Shown piece after piece: positions 52,641 through 61,542 of a DNA stretch of 64,000 nt. Every line of letters starts with the position of its first letter. The stretch's first letter is position 1. Where the stretch lies: positions 4,464,001 through 4,528,000 of the forward strand of contig NSGV01000001.1 in assembly GCA_002300355.1 (NCBI GenBank), given 5' to 3'. Position numbers and translations under genes: made by a program. The notes below the pieces were generated by a model that saw only the letters and a program-made list of their open reading frames with translations, did no database searches and was not told the origin of the DNA. The DNA comes from Streptomyces sp. TLI_235. GTDB taxonomy: Bacteria > Actinomycetota > Actinomycetes > Streptomycetales > Streptomycetaceae.

Positions 52641-53684
52641 CCCGGACGGGCCCGGCGGGGTGGCCAGCCAGCCGTCGATGTCGGCCAGCAGCTCCTTGCG
52701 GACGGACTCCGGCGCCACCGAGCCGCGCACCGACTGCCGGGCCAGCTCGGCGAGTTCGGCATCGGTGAAGCCGTGCACCCCGCGCACGAGGTCGTACTGG
52801 GCGGCCAGCCGCGAGCCGAAGAGCAGCGGGTCGTCCGCGCCCAGGGCCATCGGCACCCCCGCCTCGAAGAGGGTGCGCAGCGGCACGTCCTCGGCCCGCT
52901 CGTAGACGCCCAGCGACACGTTGGAGGAGGGGCACACCTCGCAGGTGACCCCGCGCGCGGCGAGGCGCTCCAGCAGCCGGGCGTCCTCGGCGGAGCGCAC
53001 CCCGTGCCCGATCCGGCCGGCGCCCAGGTCGTCCAGGCAGTCGCGGACGGACTCCGGGCCGGCCAGCTCGCCGCCGTGCGGCGCCGCCAGCAGCCCGCCG
53101 TTGCGGGCGATCTCGAAGGCACGGTCGAAGTCCCGGGCGAGGCCGCGCCGCTCGTCGTTGGAGAGGCCGAAGCCCACCACGCCGCTGTCGGTGTAGCGGA
53201 CGGCCAGCCGGGCCAGGGTGCGCGCGTCCATCGGGGACTTCATCCGGTTGGCGGCGACCACCACCCGCATCCCCACCCCGGTGGCCGCGGAGGCCTCCCG
53301 CACCGCGTCCAGGATCAGCTCCAGGGCGGGGATCAGCCCGCCCAGCCGCGGCGCGTACGAGGTCGGGTCGACCTGGATCTCCAGCCAGCGGGAGCCGTCC
53401 CGCCGCTCGTCCTCCGCCGTCTCCCGGACCAGCCGGCGGATGTCGGACTCGTCGCGCAGCACCGAGCGGGCGGTGTCGTACAGCCGCTGGAAGCGGAACC
53501 AGCCACGCTCGTCGGTCGCCCGCAGTCGCGGCGGCTCGCCCGAGCTCAGCGCCTCCGGCAGCCGCACCCCGTGCTTGTCCGCCAGCTCCAGCAGCGTGGC
53601 CGGGCGCATCGACCCGGTGAAGTGCAGGTGGAGGTGGGCCTTGGGCAGGGCGGTGACGTCACGCGGGGCAGAAAGGCGATCCAT
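52545..53684 (-). CDS. add: Adenosine deaminase family protein
   Basis: Zinc-dependent purine deaminase converting adenosine to inosine, 379 residues in this frame. Motifs are PKAHLHLHFTGSM (zinc His pair), HGGELAGPESV (catalytic Glu), GRIGHGVR and LGADDPLLFG. ATG 53684 gives the family start. The C-terminus extends 38 residues past the typical end and overlaps murB by 96 bases on the other strand. Adjacent to murB and aspC, as in other streptomycetes. Confidence 0.92.
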   Translation of the reverse strand: MDRLSAPRDVTALPKAHLHLHFTGSMRPATLLELADKHGVRLPEALSSGEPPRLRATDERGWFRFQRLYDTARSVLRDESDIRRLVRETAEDERRDGSRWLEIQVDPTSYAPRLGGLIPALELILDAVREASAATGVGMRVVVAANRMKSPMDARTLARLAVRYTDSGVVGFGLSNDERRGLARDFDRAFEIARNGGLLAAPHGGELAGPESVRDCLDDLGAGRIGHGVRSAEDARLLERLAARGVTCEVCPSSNVSLGVYERAEDVPLRTLFEAGVPMALGADDPLLFGSRLAAQYDLVRGVHGFTDAELAELARQSVRGSVAPESVRKELLADIDGWLATPPGPSGLEGDADHHRLVHQLHAEGGADAVADLAGQRQ

Positions 53685-53805
53685 CCACCGATCCTGCCGT
53701 ATTCCGGAGGCGAACGGGAACCGCCCCCTGAACATCGCTCGAAAGAATGAGTTTCAACGAGGTGTCAGGGGGCGGTGCCGCACAGAGCATGCGGTCGGGC
53801 GTGCG

Positions 53806-55044
53806 TCAGGCGCGGGCCTCGGCCAGCAGCCGCTGGATCCGGGTCACGCCCTCGACCAGGTCGGCGTCGCCGAGCGCGTACGAGAGCCGCAGGTAGCCGG
53901 GGGTGCCGAAGGCCTCGCCGGGGACGACCGCGACCTCGGCCTCGTCCAGGATCAGCGCGGCGAGCTCGGCGGAGCTCGCCGGCCGCTTGCCGCGGATCTC
54001 CTTGCCCAGCAGCCCCTTCACCGACGGGTACACGTAGAACGCGCCCTCGGGCTCGGGGCAGAGCACGCCGTCGATCTCGTTGAGCATCTTCACGATGGTG
54101 CGGCGGCGGCGGTCGAAGGCGGTCTTCATCTCGTCCACGGCCGACAGGTCGCCGGAGACGGCGGCCAGCGCGGCCACCTGCGCCACGTTGGAGACGTTGG
54201 AGGTGGCGTGCGACTGCAGGTTGGTGGCGGCCTTCACGACGTCCTGCGGGCCGATCAGCCAGCCCACCCGCCAGCCGGTCATCGCGTAGGTCTTGGCCAC
54301 GCCGTTGACGACGATGCACTTGTCGCGCAGCTCGGGCAGCAGGGCCGGCAGCGAGGTGAACTCGGCGCCCCCGTAGACCAGGTGCTCGTAGATCTCGTCG
54401 GTGAGCACCCACAGGCCGTGCTCCAGCGCCCAGCGGCCGATCGCCTCGGCCTCCTCGCGGGTGTACACCGCGCCGGTCGGGTTGGACGGCGAGACGAACA
54501 GCACCACCTTGGTGTTCTCGGTGCGGGCCGCCTCCAGCTGCTCGACCGAGACCTTGTAGCCGGTGGTCTCGTCGGTGACGACCTCGACCGCCACACCGCC
54601 CGCGAGCTGGATCGACTCCGGGTAGGTGGTCCAGTACGGGGCCGGCACGACGACCTCGTCGCCCGGGTCGAGGATCGCGGCGAAGGCCTCGTAGATGGCC
54701 TGCTTGCCGCCGTTGGTGACGAGCACCTGGGAGGCGTCCACCTCGTACCCGGAGTCGCGCAGCGTCTTGGCGGCGATCGCGGCCCTGAGCTCGGGCAGGC
54801 CTCCGGCCGGGGTGTAGCGGTGGTTCTTCGGGTCCTGGCAGGCGGCGACGGCGGCGTCGACTATGTAGCCCGGGGTCGGGAAGTCGGGCTCGCCCGCGCC
54901 GAAGCCGATGACGGGGCGGCCGGCCGCCTTGAGGGCCTTGGCCTTGGCGTCCACGGCGAGGGTGGCGGACTCCGCGATGGCGCCGATCCGGGCGGACACC
55001 CGGCGGTCGGCAGGACGGACGTTGGCGGGGGTGGAAGCGCTCAT
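53806..55044 (-). CDS. aspC: Pyridoxal-phosphate aspartate aminotransferase
   Basis: Class I aminotransferase of 412 residues, aspartate/prephenate type. PLP-binding Lys lies in VAKTYAMTGWRVG. Other fold-I marks are GAGEPDFPTP, VTNGGKQAIYE, FVSPSNPTGAVYT and a late LRLSYAL with the substrate-carboxylate Arg. ATG 55044 is used. It is divergent from the tRNA(Trp)-secE-nusG block, the conserved actinomycete order. Confidence 0.95.
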   Translation of the reverse strand: MSASTPANVRPADRRVSARIGAIAESATLAVDAKAKALKAAGRPVIGFGAGEPDFPTPGYIVDAAVAACQDPKNHRYTPAGGLPELRAAIAAKTLRDSGYEVDASQVLVTNGGKQAIYEAFAAILDPGDEVVVPAPYWTTYPESIQLAGGVAVEVVTDETTGYKVSVEQLEAARTENTKVVLFVSPSNPTGAVYTREEAEAIGRWALEHGLWVLTDEIYEHLVYGGAEFTSLPALLPELRDKCIVVNGVAKTYAMTGWRVGWLIGPQDVVKAATNLQSHATSNVSNVAQVAALAAVSGDLSAVDEMKTAFDRRRRTIVKMLNEIDGVLCPEPEGAFYVYPSVKGLLGKEIRGKRPASSAELAALILDEAEVAVVPGEAFGTPGYLRLSYALGDADLVEGVTRIQRLLAEARA

Positions 55045-55312
55045 GCCTGCATCGTCGCAGAGTGCGCACCGCCCGGGCAGGACGGTTCCAGCATGCGTAC
55101 CGGCCGTCCCACGATGTGTCCTCGACTGTGTCCTCGCAGGCCCGCCGACAGGGCCCGTCGGGGAACCGCCGGGAAATGAGGTTCGACCAAACGCTTCGGA
55201 ACCCGTATGCTCGACCACCGATGGGCCCAGCGGACCGCAACGCCGATGCGTACACCACGCACCGATCCGAATGCGGTAGGTTGGGGTCCACTCCGGGGCC
55301 GCGAGGCACCGT

Positions 55313-55385
55313 AGGGCACTAGCTCAATTGGTAGAGCACCGGTCTCCAAAACCGGCGGTTGGGGGTTCGAGTCCCTCGTGCCCTG
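55313..55385 (+). tRNA. tRNA-Trp (CCA)
   Basis: A 73-base cloverleaf with acceptor AGGGCAC paired to GTGCCCT, discriminator G, anticodon loop CTCCAAA with anticodon CCA, and T arm GGGGGTTCGAGTCCCTC. It lies immediately upstream of secE. Confidence 0.96.
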
Positions 55386-55528
55386 CTGCTTTTTTCGTAC
55401 CGAGCCCGTTCGCTCCACAGAGCGAGCGGGCTTGATGCGGAGAGGGCCCCGTCAGCAATGCACTTCGCCGGATCGGCGCGCCCACACCGGGTGCGCTCTC
55501 GGCAGGACCCGGATTCAGGTGAGGACGA

Positions 55529-55888
55529 GTGACGGAGACCACGGGCTCCACCGCAACGCCTGAGAGCGGCAACCCCGAGGGTGCCGACGGCGCTGCCGCC
55601 ACGACTGACGGCGACGACAAGGCGCTCTCCCGCCGCGACCGCAAGCGCGCCCGCAAGGCACAGGGCGGCGACCGGAAGTCGGGCAAGCGGGCCAAGAAGG
55701 GCCTCTTCGCACGCATCGCGGTCTTCTACCGGCAGATCATCGCCGAGCTCCGCAAGGTCGTCTGGCCGAGCCGCGGCGAGCTGATCCAGTACACCACCGT
55801 GGTCGTCGTCTTCGTCGTCACGATCATGCTCCTGGTCTACGGCCTGGACACCGCCTTCGCCAAGCTCAGCCTGCTCGTCTTCGGCTGA
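55529..55888 (+). CDS. secE: Preprotein translocase subunit SecE
   Basis: Small membrane subunit of the SecYEG channel, 119 residues. A charged, low-complexity N-terminal ~65 residues precedes the conserved amphipathic helix FYRQIIAELRKVVWPSRGEL and one membrane segment (TTVVVVFVVTIMLLVYGLD). GTG 55529 has GAGGA just upstream. Located between tRNA(Trp) and nusG as in nearly all bacteria. Confidence 0.96.
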   Translation: MTETTGSTATPESGNPEGADGAAATTDGDDKALSRRDRKRARKAQGGDRKSGKRAKKGLFARIAVFYRQIIAELRKVVWPSRGELIQYTTVVVVFVVTIMLLVYGLDTAFAKLSLLVFG

Positions 55889-56119
55889 CCAGCGACCGCC
55901 CGGCGCGGCTTTCCTCCGCGGACGCCACCGGCCCGAGCGGCCGGTGCGCGCCCTGTCAGGACACCGCCCGACCCGTCCGCCGCAACCCCCCGCCGCACCC
56001 CGCCCCGCTCCGGGACGGGAGACCGGCTCGGGCTTTCGGCGCCGACCGGGCGGGCCAGCTACCGTTGACTCGGTACTGTTGAGGTATCCGTTACACATCC
56101 CAGGAAAGAAGCAGCGCCC

Positions 56120-57007
56120 GTGTCTGAGTCCCCCCTGTACGACGCCGACGAGACCGTCCGCGACGCGGATGTCGCGGCGGAGGCCGCCGACGCCGAGGCT
56201 GCGGAGCAGATCCTCGACGCCGTGGACGCCGACGAGGACGAGGTCGAGGCTGCGGACGAGGTGGAGGCGGGCGAGCCGGCCGAGGCCGCCGCGGTGCACG
56301 AGGTCTCCGACGCCGAGGTCTCCGACGCCGAGGTCTCCGACACCGAGGCCGCCGACACCGAGGCCGCCGCCGAGGAGGAGTTCGCCGCCGAGGCGGAGGA
56401 GAGCGACCCGGTCGCCGAGTTCCGCGAGAAGCTCCGCATCGCGCCGGGCGAGTGGTACGTGATCCACACCTACGCCGGCTACGAGAACCGCGTGAAGCAG
56501 AACCTGGAGCAGCGCTCCGTCTCGCTGAACGTCGAGGACCGCATCTTCGAGTCGGCCGTGCCGCAGGAAGAGGTCGTCCAGATCAAGAACGGCGACCGCA
56601 AGACCATCCGTCAGAACAAGCTCCCCGGCTACGTCCTGGTCCGCATGGAGCTGGACGCCGAGTCCTGGGGCGTCGTCCGCAACACCCCGGGTGTCACCGG
56701 CTTCGTCGGCAACGCCTACGACCCGTACCCGCTGACGCTGGACGAGGTCGTCAAGATGCTCGCGCCGGACGTCGAGCGCGCCGCGGCCAAGGAGGCCGGC
56801 AAGGCCTCGCCGATCCGCCCGGTCGAGGTCCAGGTGCTCGACTTCGAGGTCGGCGACTCGGTCACCGTCACCGACGGCCCGTTCGCGACCCTGCAGGCGA
56901 CCATCAACGAGATCAACCCGGACTCGAAGAAGGTCAAGGGCCTCGTCGAGATCTTCGGCCGCGAGACCCCGGTCGAGCTGTCGTTCGACCAGATCCAGAA
57001 GAACTGA
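56120..57007 (+). CDS. nusG: Transcription termination/antitermination protein NusG
   Basis: Transcription elongation factor, 295 residues. The NGN domain starts near residue 110 (WYVIHTYAGYENRVKQNLEQ), followed by a KOW domain at the end (GDSVTVTDGPFATLQATINE). The first ~105 residues are a very acidic Ala/Glu/Asp extension, typical of streptomycetes, containing three exact-to-near 15-base repeats (56300-56344, EVSDA units). GTG 56120. A perfect terminator follows at 57018-57059. Confidence 0.96.
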   Translation: MSESPLYDADETVRDADVAAEAADAEAAEQILDAVDADEDEVEAADEVEAGEPAEAAAVHEVSDAEVSDAEVSDTEAADTEAAAEEEFAAEAEESDPVAEFREKLRIAPGEWYVIHTYAGYENRVKQNLEQRSVSLNVEDRIFESAVPQEEVVQIKNGDRKTIRQNKLPGYVLVRMELDAESWGVVRNTPGVTGFVGNAYDPYPLTLDEVVKMLAPDVERAAAKEAGKASPIRPVEVQVLDFEVGDSVTVTDGPFATLQATINEINPDSKKVKGLVEIFGRETPVELSFDQIQKN

Positions 57008-57017
57008 CACCGCACGT

Positions 57018-57059
57018 CGGCGTCGGGGCGGGGCCGCGGCCCCGCCCCGACGCCGTTTT
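57018..57059 (+). terminator. Terminator after nusG
   Basis: Perfect 19-base inverted repeat with essentially no loop (57018-57036 and 57037-57055), followed by TTTT. Confidence 0.9.
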
Positions 57060-57095
57060 GGTCCCGGGCACCCTCAGCGGTTAGCCTGGTCCGAT

Positions 57096-57138
57096 GTGTG
57101 TGTTGGCGGCCGGGTGTCGCCCCGGCTGATGCACACAC
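57096..57138 (+). promoter_or_regulatory. Stem-loop in rplK leader
   Basis: Outer arms GTGTGTG (57096-57102) and CACACAC (57132-57138) enclose an inner GCCGGG-N6-CCCGGC hairpin (57109-57126), ending 33 bases before rplK. Position suits an L1-binding autoregulatory site of the L11 operon; this is a candidate only. Confidence 0.5.
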
Positions 57139-57171
57139 CAGCAATCGCCTCTCGGAAGGACCCGGAGAGAA

Positions 57172-57606
57172 ATGCCTCCCAAGAAGAAGAAGGTCACGGG
57201 GCTCATCAAGCTCCAGATCAACGCCGGTGCGGCCAACCCGGCCCCGCCGGTCGGCCCCGCGCTGGGCCAGCACGGCGTCAACATCATGGAGTTCTGCAAG
57301 GCCTACAACGCTGCGACCGAGTCGCAGCGCGGCATGATCGTGCCGGTGGAGATCACGGTCTACGAGGACCGCTCCTTCACCTTCATCACGAAGACGCCGC
57401 CGGCCGCGCGCCTCATCCTGAAGGCCGCCGGCATCGACAAGGGCTCCAGCGAGCCGCACAAGACCAAGGTCGCCAAGCTCACCGGCGCCCAGGTCCGCGA
57501 GATCGCCACCGTGAAGCTCCCCGACCTGAACGCCAACGACCTGGACGCCGCGGCGAAGATCATCGCCGGCACCGCCCGGTCGATGGGCATCACCGTCGAG
57601 GGCTGA
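57172..57606 (+). CDS. rplK: 50S ribosomal protein L11
   Basis: Large-subunit protein, 144 residues, at the GTPase-associated centre. It has the canonical start [20 protein letters not shown], the [20 protein letters not shown] motif, and the C-terminal rRNA-binding domain ending in [18 protein letters not shown] 57172 follows GGAGAG. First gene of the L11 operon with rplA. Confidence 0.98.
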
Positions 57607-57682
57607 TCAGCCCCGTCGTTCCCCGTGGTAGGGCCGAGCGCGGCCCGTTCCCCCACGAACTCCCTCACTTTCAGGAGACGCA

Positions 57683-58405
57683 GTGAAGCGCAGCAAGGCT
57701 CTCAAGGCCGCGGACGCCAAGGTCGACCGCAGCCGCATCTACGCCCCGCTCGAGGCCGTTCGCCTCGCCCGCGAGACGTCCACCACCAAGTTCGACGCGA
57801 CCGTCGAGATCGCCATGCGCCTGGGTGTCGACCCGCGCAAGGCCGACCAGATGGTCCGCAGCACCGTGATCCTCCCGCACGGCACCGGTAAGACCGCTCG
57901 GGTCCTGGTCTTCGCGACCGGTGACCGTGCCGAGGCCGCGCGTGCTGCCGGCGCCGACATCGTCGGCTCCGACGAGCTCATCGACGAGGTCGCCAAGGGT
58001 CGTCTGGACTTCGACGCCGTCGTCGCCACCCCGGACCTCATGGGCAAGGTCGGCCGCCTCGGCCGCGTGCTCGGCCCCCGTGGCCTGATGCCGAACCCGA
58101 AGACCGGCACCGTCACCCCCGACGTCGTCAAGGCCGTGAACGACATCAAGGGCGGCAAGATCGAGTTCCGCGTCGACAAGCACTCGAACCTGCACCTGAT
58201 CATCGGTAAGGCCTCCTTCACCGACGAGCAGCTGGTCGAGAACTACGGCGCCGCGCTCGAGGAGGTCCTCCGGGCCAAGCCGGCCGCCGCCAAGGGCCGC
58301 TACATCAAGAAGATCGCATTCTCGACCACCATGGGCCCCGGCATCCAGGTGGACCCGAACCGCACCCGCAACCTCCTCGTCGAGGAGGACCCGGCCGCCG
58401 TCTGA
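57683..58405 (+). CDS. rplA: 50S ribosomal protein L1
   Basis: Large-subunit L1-stalk protein and probable translational repressor of its own operon, 240 residues. Typical segments are EIAMRLGVDPRKADQMVRST, LGPRGLMPNPKTGTVT and the C-terminal TMGPGIQVD. GTG 57683 has AGGAGAC. It is 76 bases after rplK. Confidence 0.98.
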   Translation: MKRSKALKAADAKVDRSRIYAPLEAVRLARETSTTKFDATVEIAMRLGVDPRKADQMVRSTVILPHGTGKTARVLVFATGDRAEAARAAGADIVGSDELIDEVAKGRLDFDAVVATPDLMGKVGRLGRVLGPRGLMPNPKTGTVTPDVVKAVNDIKGGKIEFRVDKHSNLHLIIGKASFTDEQLVENYGAALEEVLRAKPAAAKGRYIKKIAFSTTMGPGIQVDPNRTRNLLVEEDPAAV

Positions 58406-58457
58406 GCCACCGTGCTCCGATAGCAGCCGCGTCCTGGGCGCACCGCGCAGTCCGCAA

Positions 58458-58501
58458 CCGACGGGCCCGCACCCCTCTTACCGGGGGTGCGGGCCCGTCG
58501 G
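58458..58501 (+). terminator. Terminator after rplA
   Basis: Perfect 18-base inverted repeat (58458-58475 and 58484-58501) with an 8-base loop, 53 bases after the rplA stop. Confidence 0.88.
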
Positions 58502-58615
58502 CCGTTCGCGGCCCCGGCCGCGGCGCCTTCCAGGGGCGGCCGGACGGCCCGGCGGCGGGCATGGCAGGGTGAAGGCCAGCGAACGGCGGAACGGGACGCA
58601 GGAGGGGAGACGGGG

Positions 58616-59443
58616 ATGGCGGCACGCAGGCTGCGCCGGACGGCGGCCGCCGCGGCACTGACCGCGGTGCTGACCGCGTGCGGCAGCGGCTCCGGGGGCA
58701 CCCCGACGGTCTCGCCTAGCGCCTCCGCGGCCCCGACCGCGCTGGCCACCCCGACCGACCGCTCCCCGCACGGCGTGCTGCTCTCCGCCCAGCTGGCGAT
58801 GCACAGCGCCCGGCGGGCCCGCTTCAGCGGCAACCTCGGCTCGGACACGGTCGCCGGCCTGCTGTTCTGGGCGCCCAAGACGGTGCTCCAGCTCAAGCGG
58901 CCCGGCACCACCGAGGAGGTCGTCGTGCTGGACACCACCGCCTACCGCGGCGGGGACGCCGCCACCGCCGCCAGGCTCGGCGGCCGGCACTGGGAGAAGT
59001 TCACCGGCGCGGTCGGCACCGACGGCCAGCGGGCCGTGCCGTACGCCGACACCGTCGACCGGCTGAACCCGGTGGTGGCGCTGACCGCCGCCGCGGCCGC
59101 CGCCGCGCCGGAGCGCCTCGGCGAGGAGGAGATCGACGACACCGCCGTCGAGCACTACCGGGTGACCACCACGGTCGCGGACTACGCCGACGCCCAGGCC
59201 CAGCTTCCGCCCGCCCGGCGGGCCGCCCTGCGCGCCGCGCTCGGCGACGGCGGGGTGATCACCCTCGACCTGTGGCTGAACGACCGCGACCAGCCCGTCC
59301 AACTGCAGCGCACCGGCTCCGGCGCGGCCGAGCGGGTCTCGGACACCCTGCGCTTCGAGGAGTTCGCCGGCCCGCTCTCGGTGCAGGCGCCGGCCGAGTC
59401 CGACACCGCCGACGCGGGCGGCCGGAGCCTTCCGCCGCTGTAG
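58616..59443 (+). CDS. Putative LppX/LprAFG-like lipoprotein
   Basis: Exported lipoprotein of 275 residues. The signal peptide MAARRLRRTAAAAALTAVLT ends in the lipobox LTAC, making Cys22 the lipidated residue; a Ser/Thr/Pro-rich linker follows. The beta-rich body (RARFSGNLGSDTVAGLLFWAPK to SDTLRFEEFAGPLSVQAP) resembles LppX_LprAFG/LolA-type lipid carriers. GGAGGGGAG precedes ATG 58616. Lipoproteins at this place between rplA and rplJ are common in streptomycetes. The cargo is unknown. Confidence 0.85.
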   Translation: MAARRLRRTAAAAALTAVLTACGSGSGGTPTVSPSASAAPTALATPTDRSPHGVLLSAQLAMHSARRARFSGNLGSDTVAGLLFWAPKTVLQLKRPGTTEEVVVLDTTAYRGGDAATAARLGGRHWEKFTGAVGTDGQRAVPYADTVDRLNPVVALTAAAAAAAPERLGEEEIDDTAVEHYRVTTTVADYADAQAQLPPARRAALRAALGDGGVITLDLWLNDRDQPVQLQRTGSGAAERVSDTLRFEEFAGPLSVQAPAESDTADAGGRSLPPL

Positions 59444-59462
59444 CGTGCCGCGGCCGCTGCCC

Positions 59463-59787
59463 GAATTTGGTCGATGCGCCGGGTGTCCAGTACGGTGGTG
59501 GCTGCCGAAGACCGCTGGTTGTCGTCCTGCTTCCTCTGGAGGTAAGGCGGCCGAAGGATCTGCGATTCGTCGCAGGCAGCCCGCGCAGGAGTGTTTGGAG
59601 CTTGGACTTCCGCTCACCGTGATTCGTCGCGATGGACGTCGAGGTCTTTCAGAGCCCCGTGCGCCTGCGCACCGGGGCTCTCATCGTTTTTGCTGAGGTT
59701 TCCTTCCAGCCGGTGTGTCGAGGCGTTGAATGGTCGACTGCTCCAAGGTCGGCCCGACTTCGACATCACGGAAGGAGGCGTACGCCT
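59463..59787 (+). promoter_or_regulatory. L10 leader with attenuator
   Basis: Gene-free 344-base leader upstream of rplJ. The 59510-59610 part (with CCGAAGACCGCTGGTTG) resembles the L10(L12)4-binding region of the ribosomal L10 leader. An intrinsic terminator follows: a G/C-rich hairpin at about 59651-59681, with TTTTT at 59687-59691. It suggests autogenous control of rplJ-rplL by premature termination. Confidence 0.75.
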
Positions 59788-60342
59788 ATGGCAAGGCCCG
59801 ACAAGGCTGCTGCCGTCGCCGAGATCACGGACAAGTTCCGTGGCTCCTCCGCGGCGCTGCTGACCGAGTACCGCGGTCTCACGGTGAAGCAGGTCAAGAC
59901 CCTGCGTCGCTCGCTGGGTGAGAACGCCGAGTACGCCGTGGTGAAGAACACGCTGACCAAGATCGCGGCCAATGAGGCCGGGATCTCCGAGCTGGACGAC
60001 CTGTTCGCTGGTCCGACGGCTGTCGCCTTCGTCACCGGTGACCCGGTGGAGTCGGCGAAGGCTCTGCGTGACTTCGCCAAGGAGAACCCCGCTCTCATCA
60101 TCAAGGGCGGTGTCCTTGACGGCAAGGCGCTGTCCGCCGATGAGATCAAGAAGCTCGCGGACCTCGAGTCCCGCGAGGTGCTGCTCGCCAAGCTCGCGGG
60201 TGCCCTGAAGGCCAAGCCCTCCCAGGCTGCCGCGGTCTTCCAGGCCCTGCCGTCGAAGCTCGTCCGCACTGTGGACGCGCTCCGCGACAAGGTCGAGCAG
60301 GGCGGTGCCGGTACGCCGGCTCCCGCCGAGGACGCGGAGTAA
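59788..60342 (+). CDS. rplJ: 50S ribosomal protein L10
   Basis: Stalk-base protein, 184 residues, binding rRNA and several L7/L12 dimers. Conserved features are MARPDKAAAVAEITDKF at the N-terminus, LTEYRGLTVKQVKTLRRSL, and VVKNTLTKIAA. The helical tail carries the L12-binding sites. ATG 59788 has GGAAGGAGG upstream. Controlled by the leader before it. Confidence 0.98.
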   Translation: MARPDKAAAVAEITDKFRGSSAALLTEYRGLTVKQVKTLRRSLGENAEYAVVKNTLTKIAANEAGISELDDLFAGPTAVAFVTGDPVESAKALRDFAKENPALIIKGGVLDGKALSADEIKKLADLESREVLLAKLAGALKAKPSQAAAVFQALPSKLVRTVDALRDKVEQGGAGTPAPAEDAE

Positions 60343-60430
60343 TCACTCCCGCCCTCTAGCGGGCCCGTAGTACGCCCGCCATCCCGTACATCCGGCACCA
60401 CCTGCCGATTTAGTGGAAGGACGCCACATC

Positions 60431-60817
60431 ATGGCGAAGCTGACCCAGGACGAGCTGCTCGCGCAGTTCGAGGAGATGACCCTCATCGAGCTCTCCGAGT
60501 TCGTGAAGGCGTTCGAGGACAAGTTCGACGTCACCGCTGCCGCCCCGGTCGCCGTGGCCGCCGTTGCCGGCGGTGTCGGTGGCGCCGAGGCCGCTGTCGA
60601 GGAGCAGGACGAGTTCGACGTCATCCTCGACGGTGCGGGCGACAAGAAGATCCAGGTCATCAAGGAGGTGCGCGCCCTGACCTCCCTCGGCCTGAAGGAG
60701 GCCAAGGACCTCGTCGACACCGCCGGTGCCAAGGTTCTCGAGAAGGTCAACAAGGAGGCCGCCGAGAAGGCCAAGGCCCAGCTCGAGGGCGCGGGCGCCA
60801 AGGTCACCGTCAAGTGA
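60431..60817 (+). CDS. rplL: 50S ribosomal protein L7/L12
   Basis: Stalk protein, 128 residues, which recruits translation GTPases. Helical dimerisation domain (LLAQFEEMTLIELSEFVKAF), Ala/Gly/Val hinge, then the CTD (DEFDVILDGAGDKKIQVIKE, VRALTSLGLKEAKDLVD). ATG 60431 with GGAAGGA upstream. A strong terminator follows at 60845-60886. Confidence 0.98.
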   Translation: MAKLTQDELLAQFEEMTLIELSEFVKAFEDKFDVTAAAPVAVAAVAGGVGGAEAAVEEQDEFDVILDGAGDKKIQVIKEVRALTSLGLKEAKDLVDTAGAKVLEKVNKEAAEKAKAQLEGAGAKVTVK

Positions 60818-60844
60818 CTTTCCGCCCCCTCTGAGGGGGCAGGA

Positions 60845-60886
60845 GGCCGGGCCGGCCACCCACACGGGTGGCCGGCCCGGCCTTTT
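60845..60886 (+). terminator. Terminator after rplL
   Basis: Perfect 17-base inverted repeat with ACAC loop (60845-60861 and 60866-60882) followed by TTTT. Confidence 0.93.
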
Positions 60887-61304
60887 CGCATTTCTGCACA
60901 GGGCCCGCCCGCTGTGCCCTCGGCCACTGTCGGTGGCGGCCGGTAGGGTGATCACTGTCGTCGCGGGCGCTCCTCACCACGGGATCTGTAACGCTCCCGG
61001 GGCGGCGGACGATGAGGCAGGCGAGGTCCGCACTCCGGTGGGGGCCTTGACGAACGGCAGCGGGCGCGCGATTCTCAAGGCGCGCGCCGTGCTCGGCACG
61101 TCCGCCCCGGTTGGAGCGGCTCCGGATGCATATTCGGTGGCCCCAGCGGGAAGTGACTCCGAGTAGAGGTGCGGTGGCCCGGGAGTGCCCGGGCCGTCGG
61201 TTGTACGAGGGCAGGGCACCCCCTGCGGCACGGCTCCCCGGCGGGGGCCGGGGCGCACGGGATGCGACCGGAGGGAGTGTCCGATTCGGTCTCCGAATCA
61301 GGGC
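60887..61304. other. Gene-free stretch between rplL and rpoB
   Basis: About 420 bases. No coding sequence with normal third-position bias is seen, and no RNA gene was recognised. The rpoB promoter begins right after it. Confidence 0.6.
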
Positions 61305-61333
61305 TTGTCAACAGTGTCGCCTTTGGCTACACT
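61305..61333 (+). promoter_or_regulatory. rpoB promoter (HrdB/sigma-70 type)
   Basis: TTGTCA (61305-61310), 17-base spacer, TACACT (61328-61333). This near-consensus vegetative promoter predicts transcription from about 61340, leaving a ~200-base leader before rpoB. Confidence 0.85.
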
Positions 61334-61542
61334 GTCCCTTTGCGCTGCCTGTTAGCTGCTCCGTGACTCGTCGCCCGGAGTCTGCGCTGCCCTGAAGGGG
61401 TCTGGCTCCGCCTCCGTGAACCGGCTTCGACCTGGGGATTCGTCCTCCTGGTCGGCGGTGGTCCCCGGTGGTGGCACCGGTCTCGTCATGGCCCGGCCGG
61501 TACGCGCGTAGTGAGCTCCGAGCCCTCGGAAGGACCCCCCTC

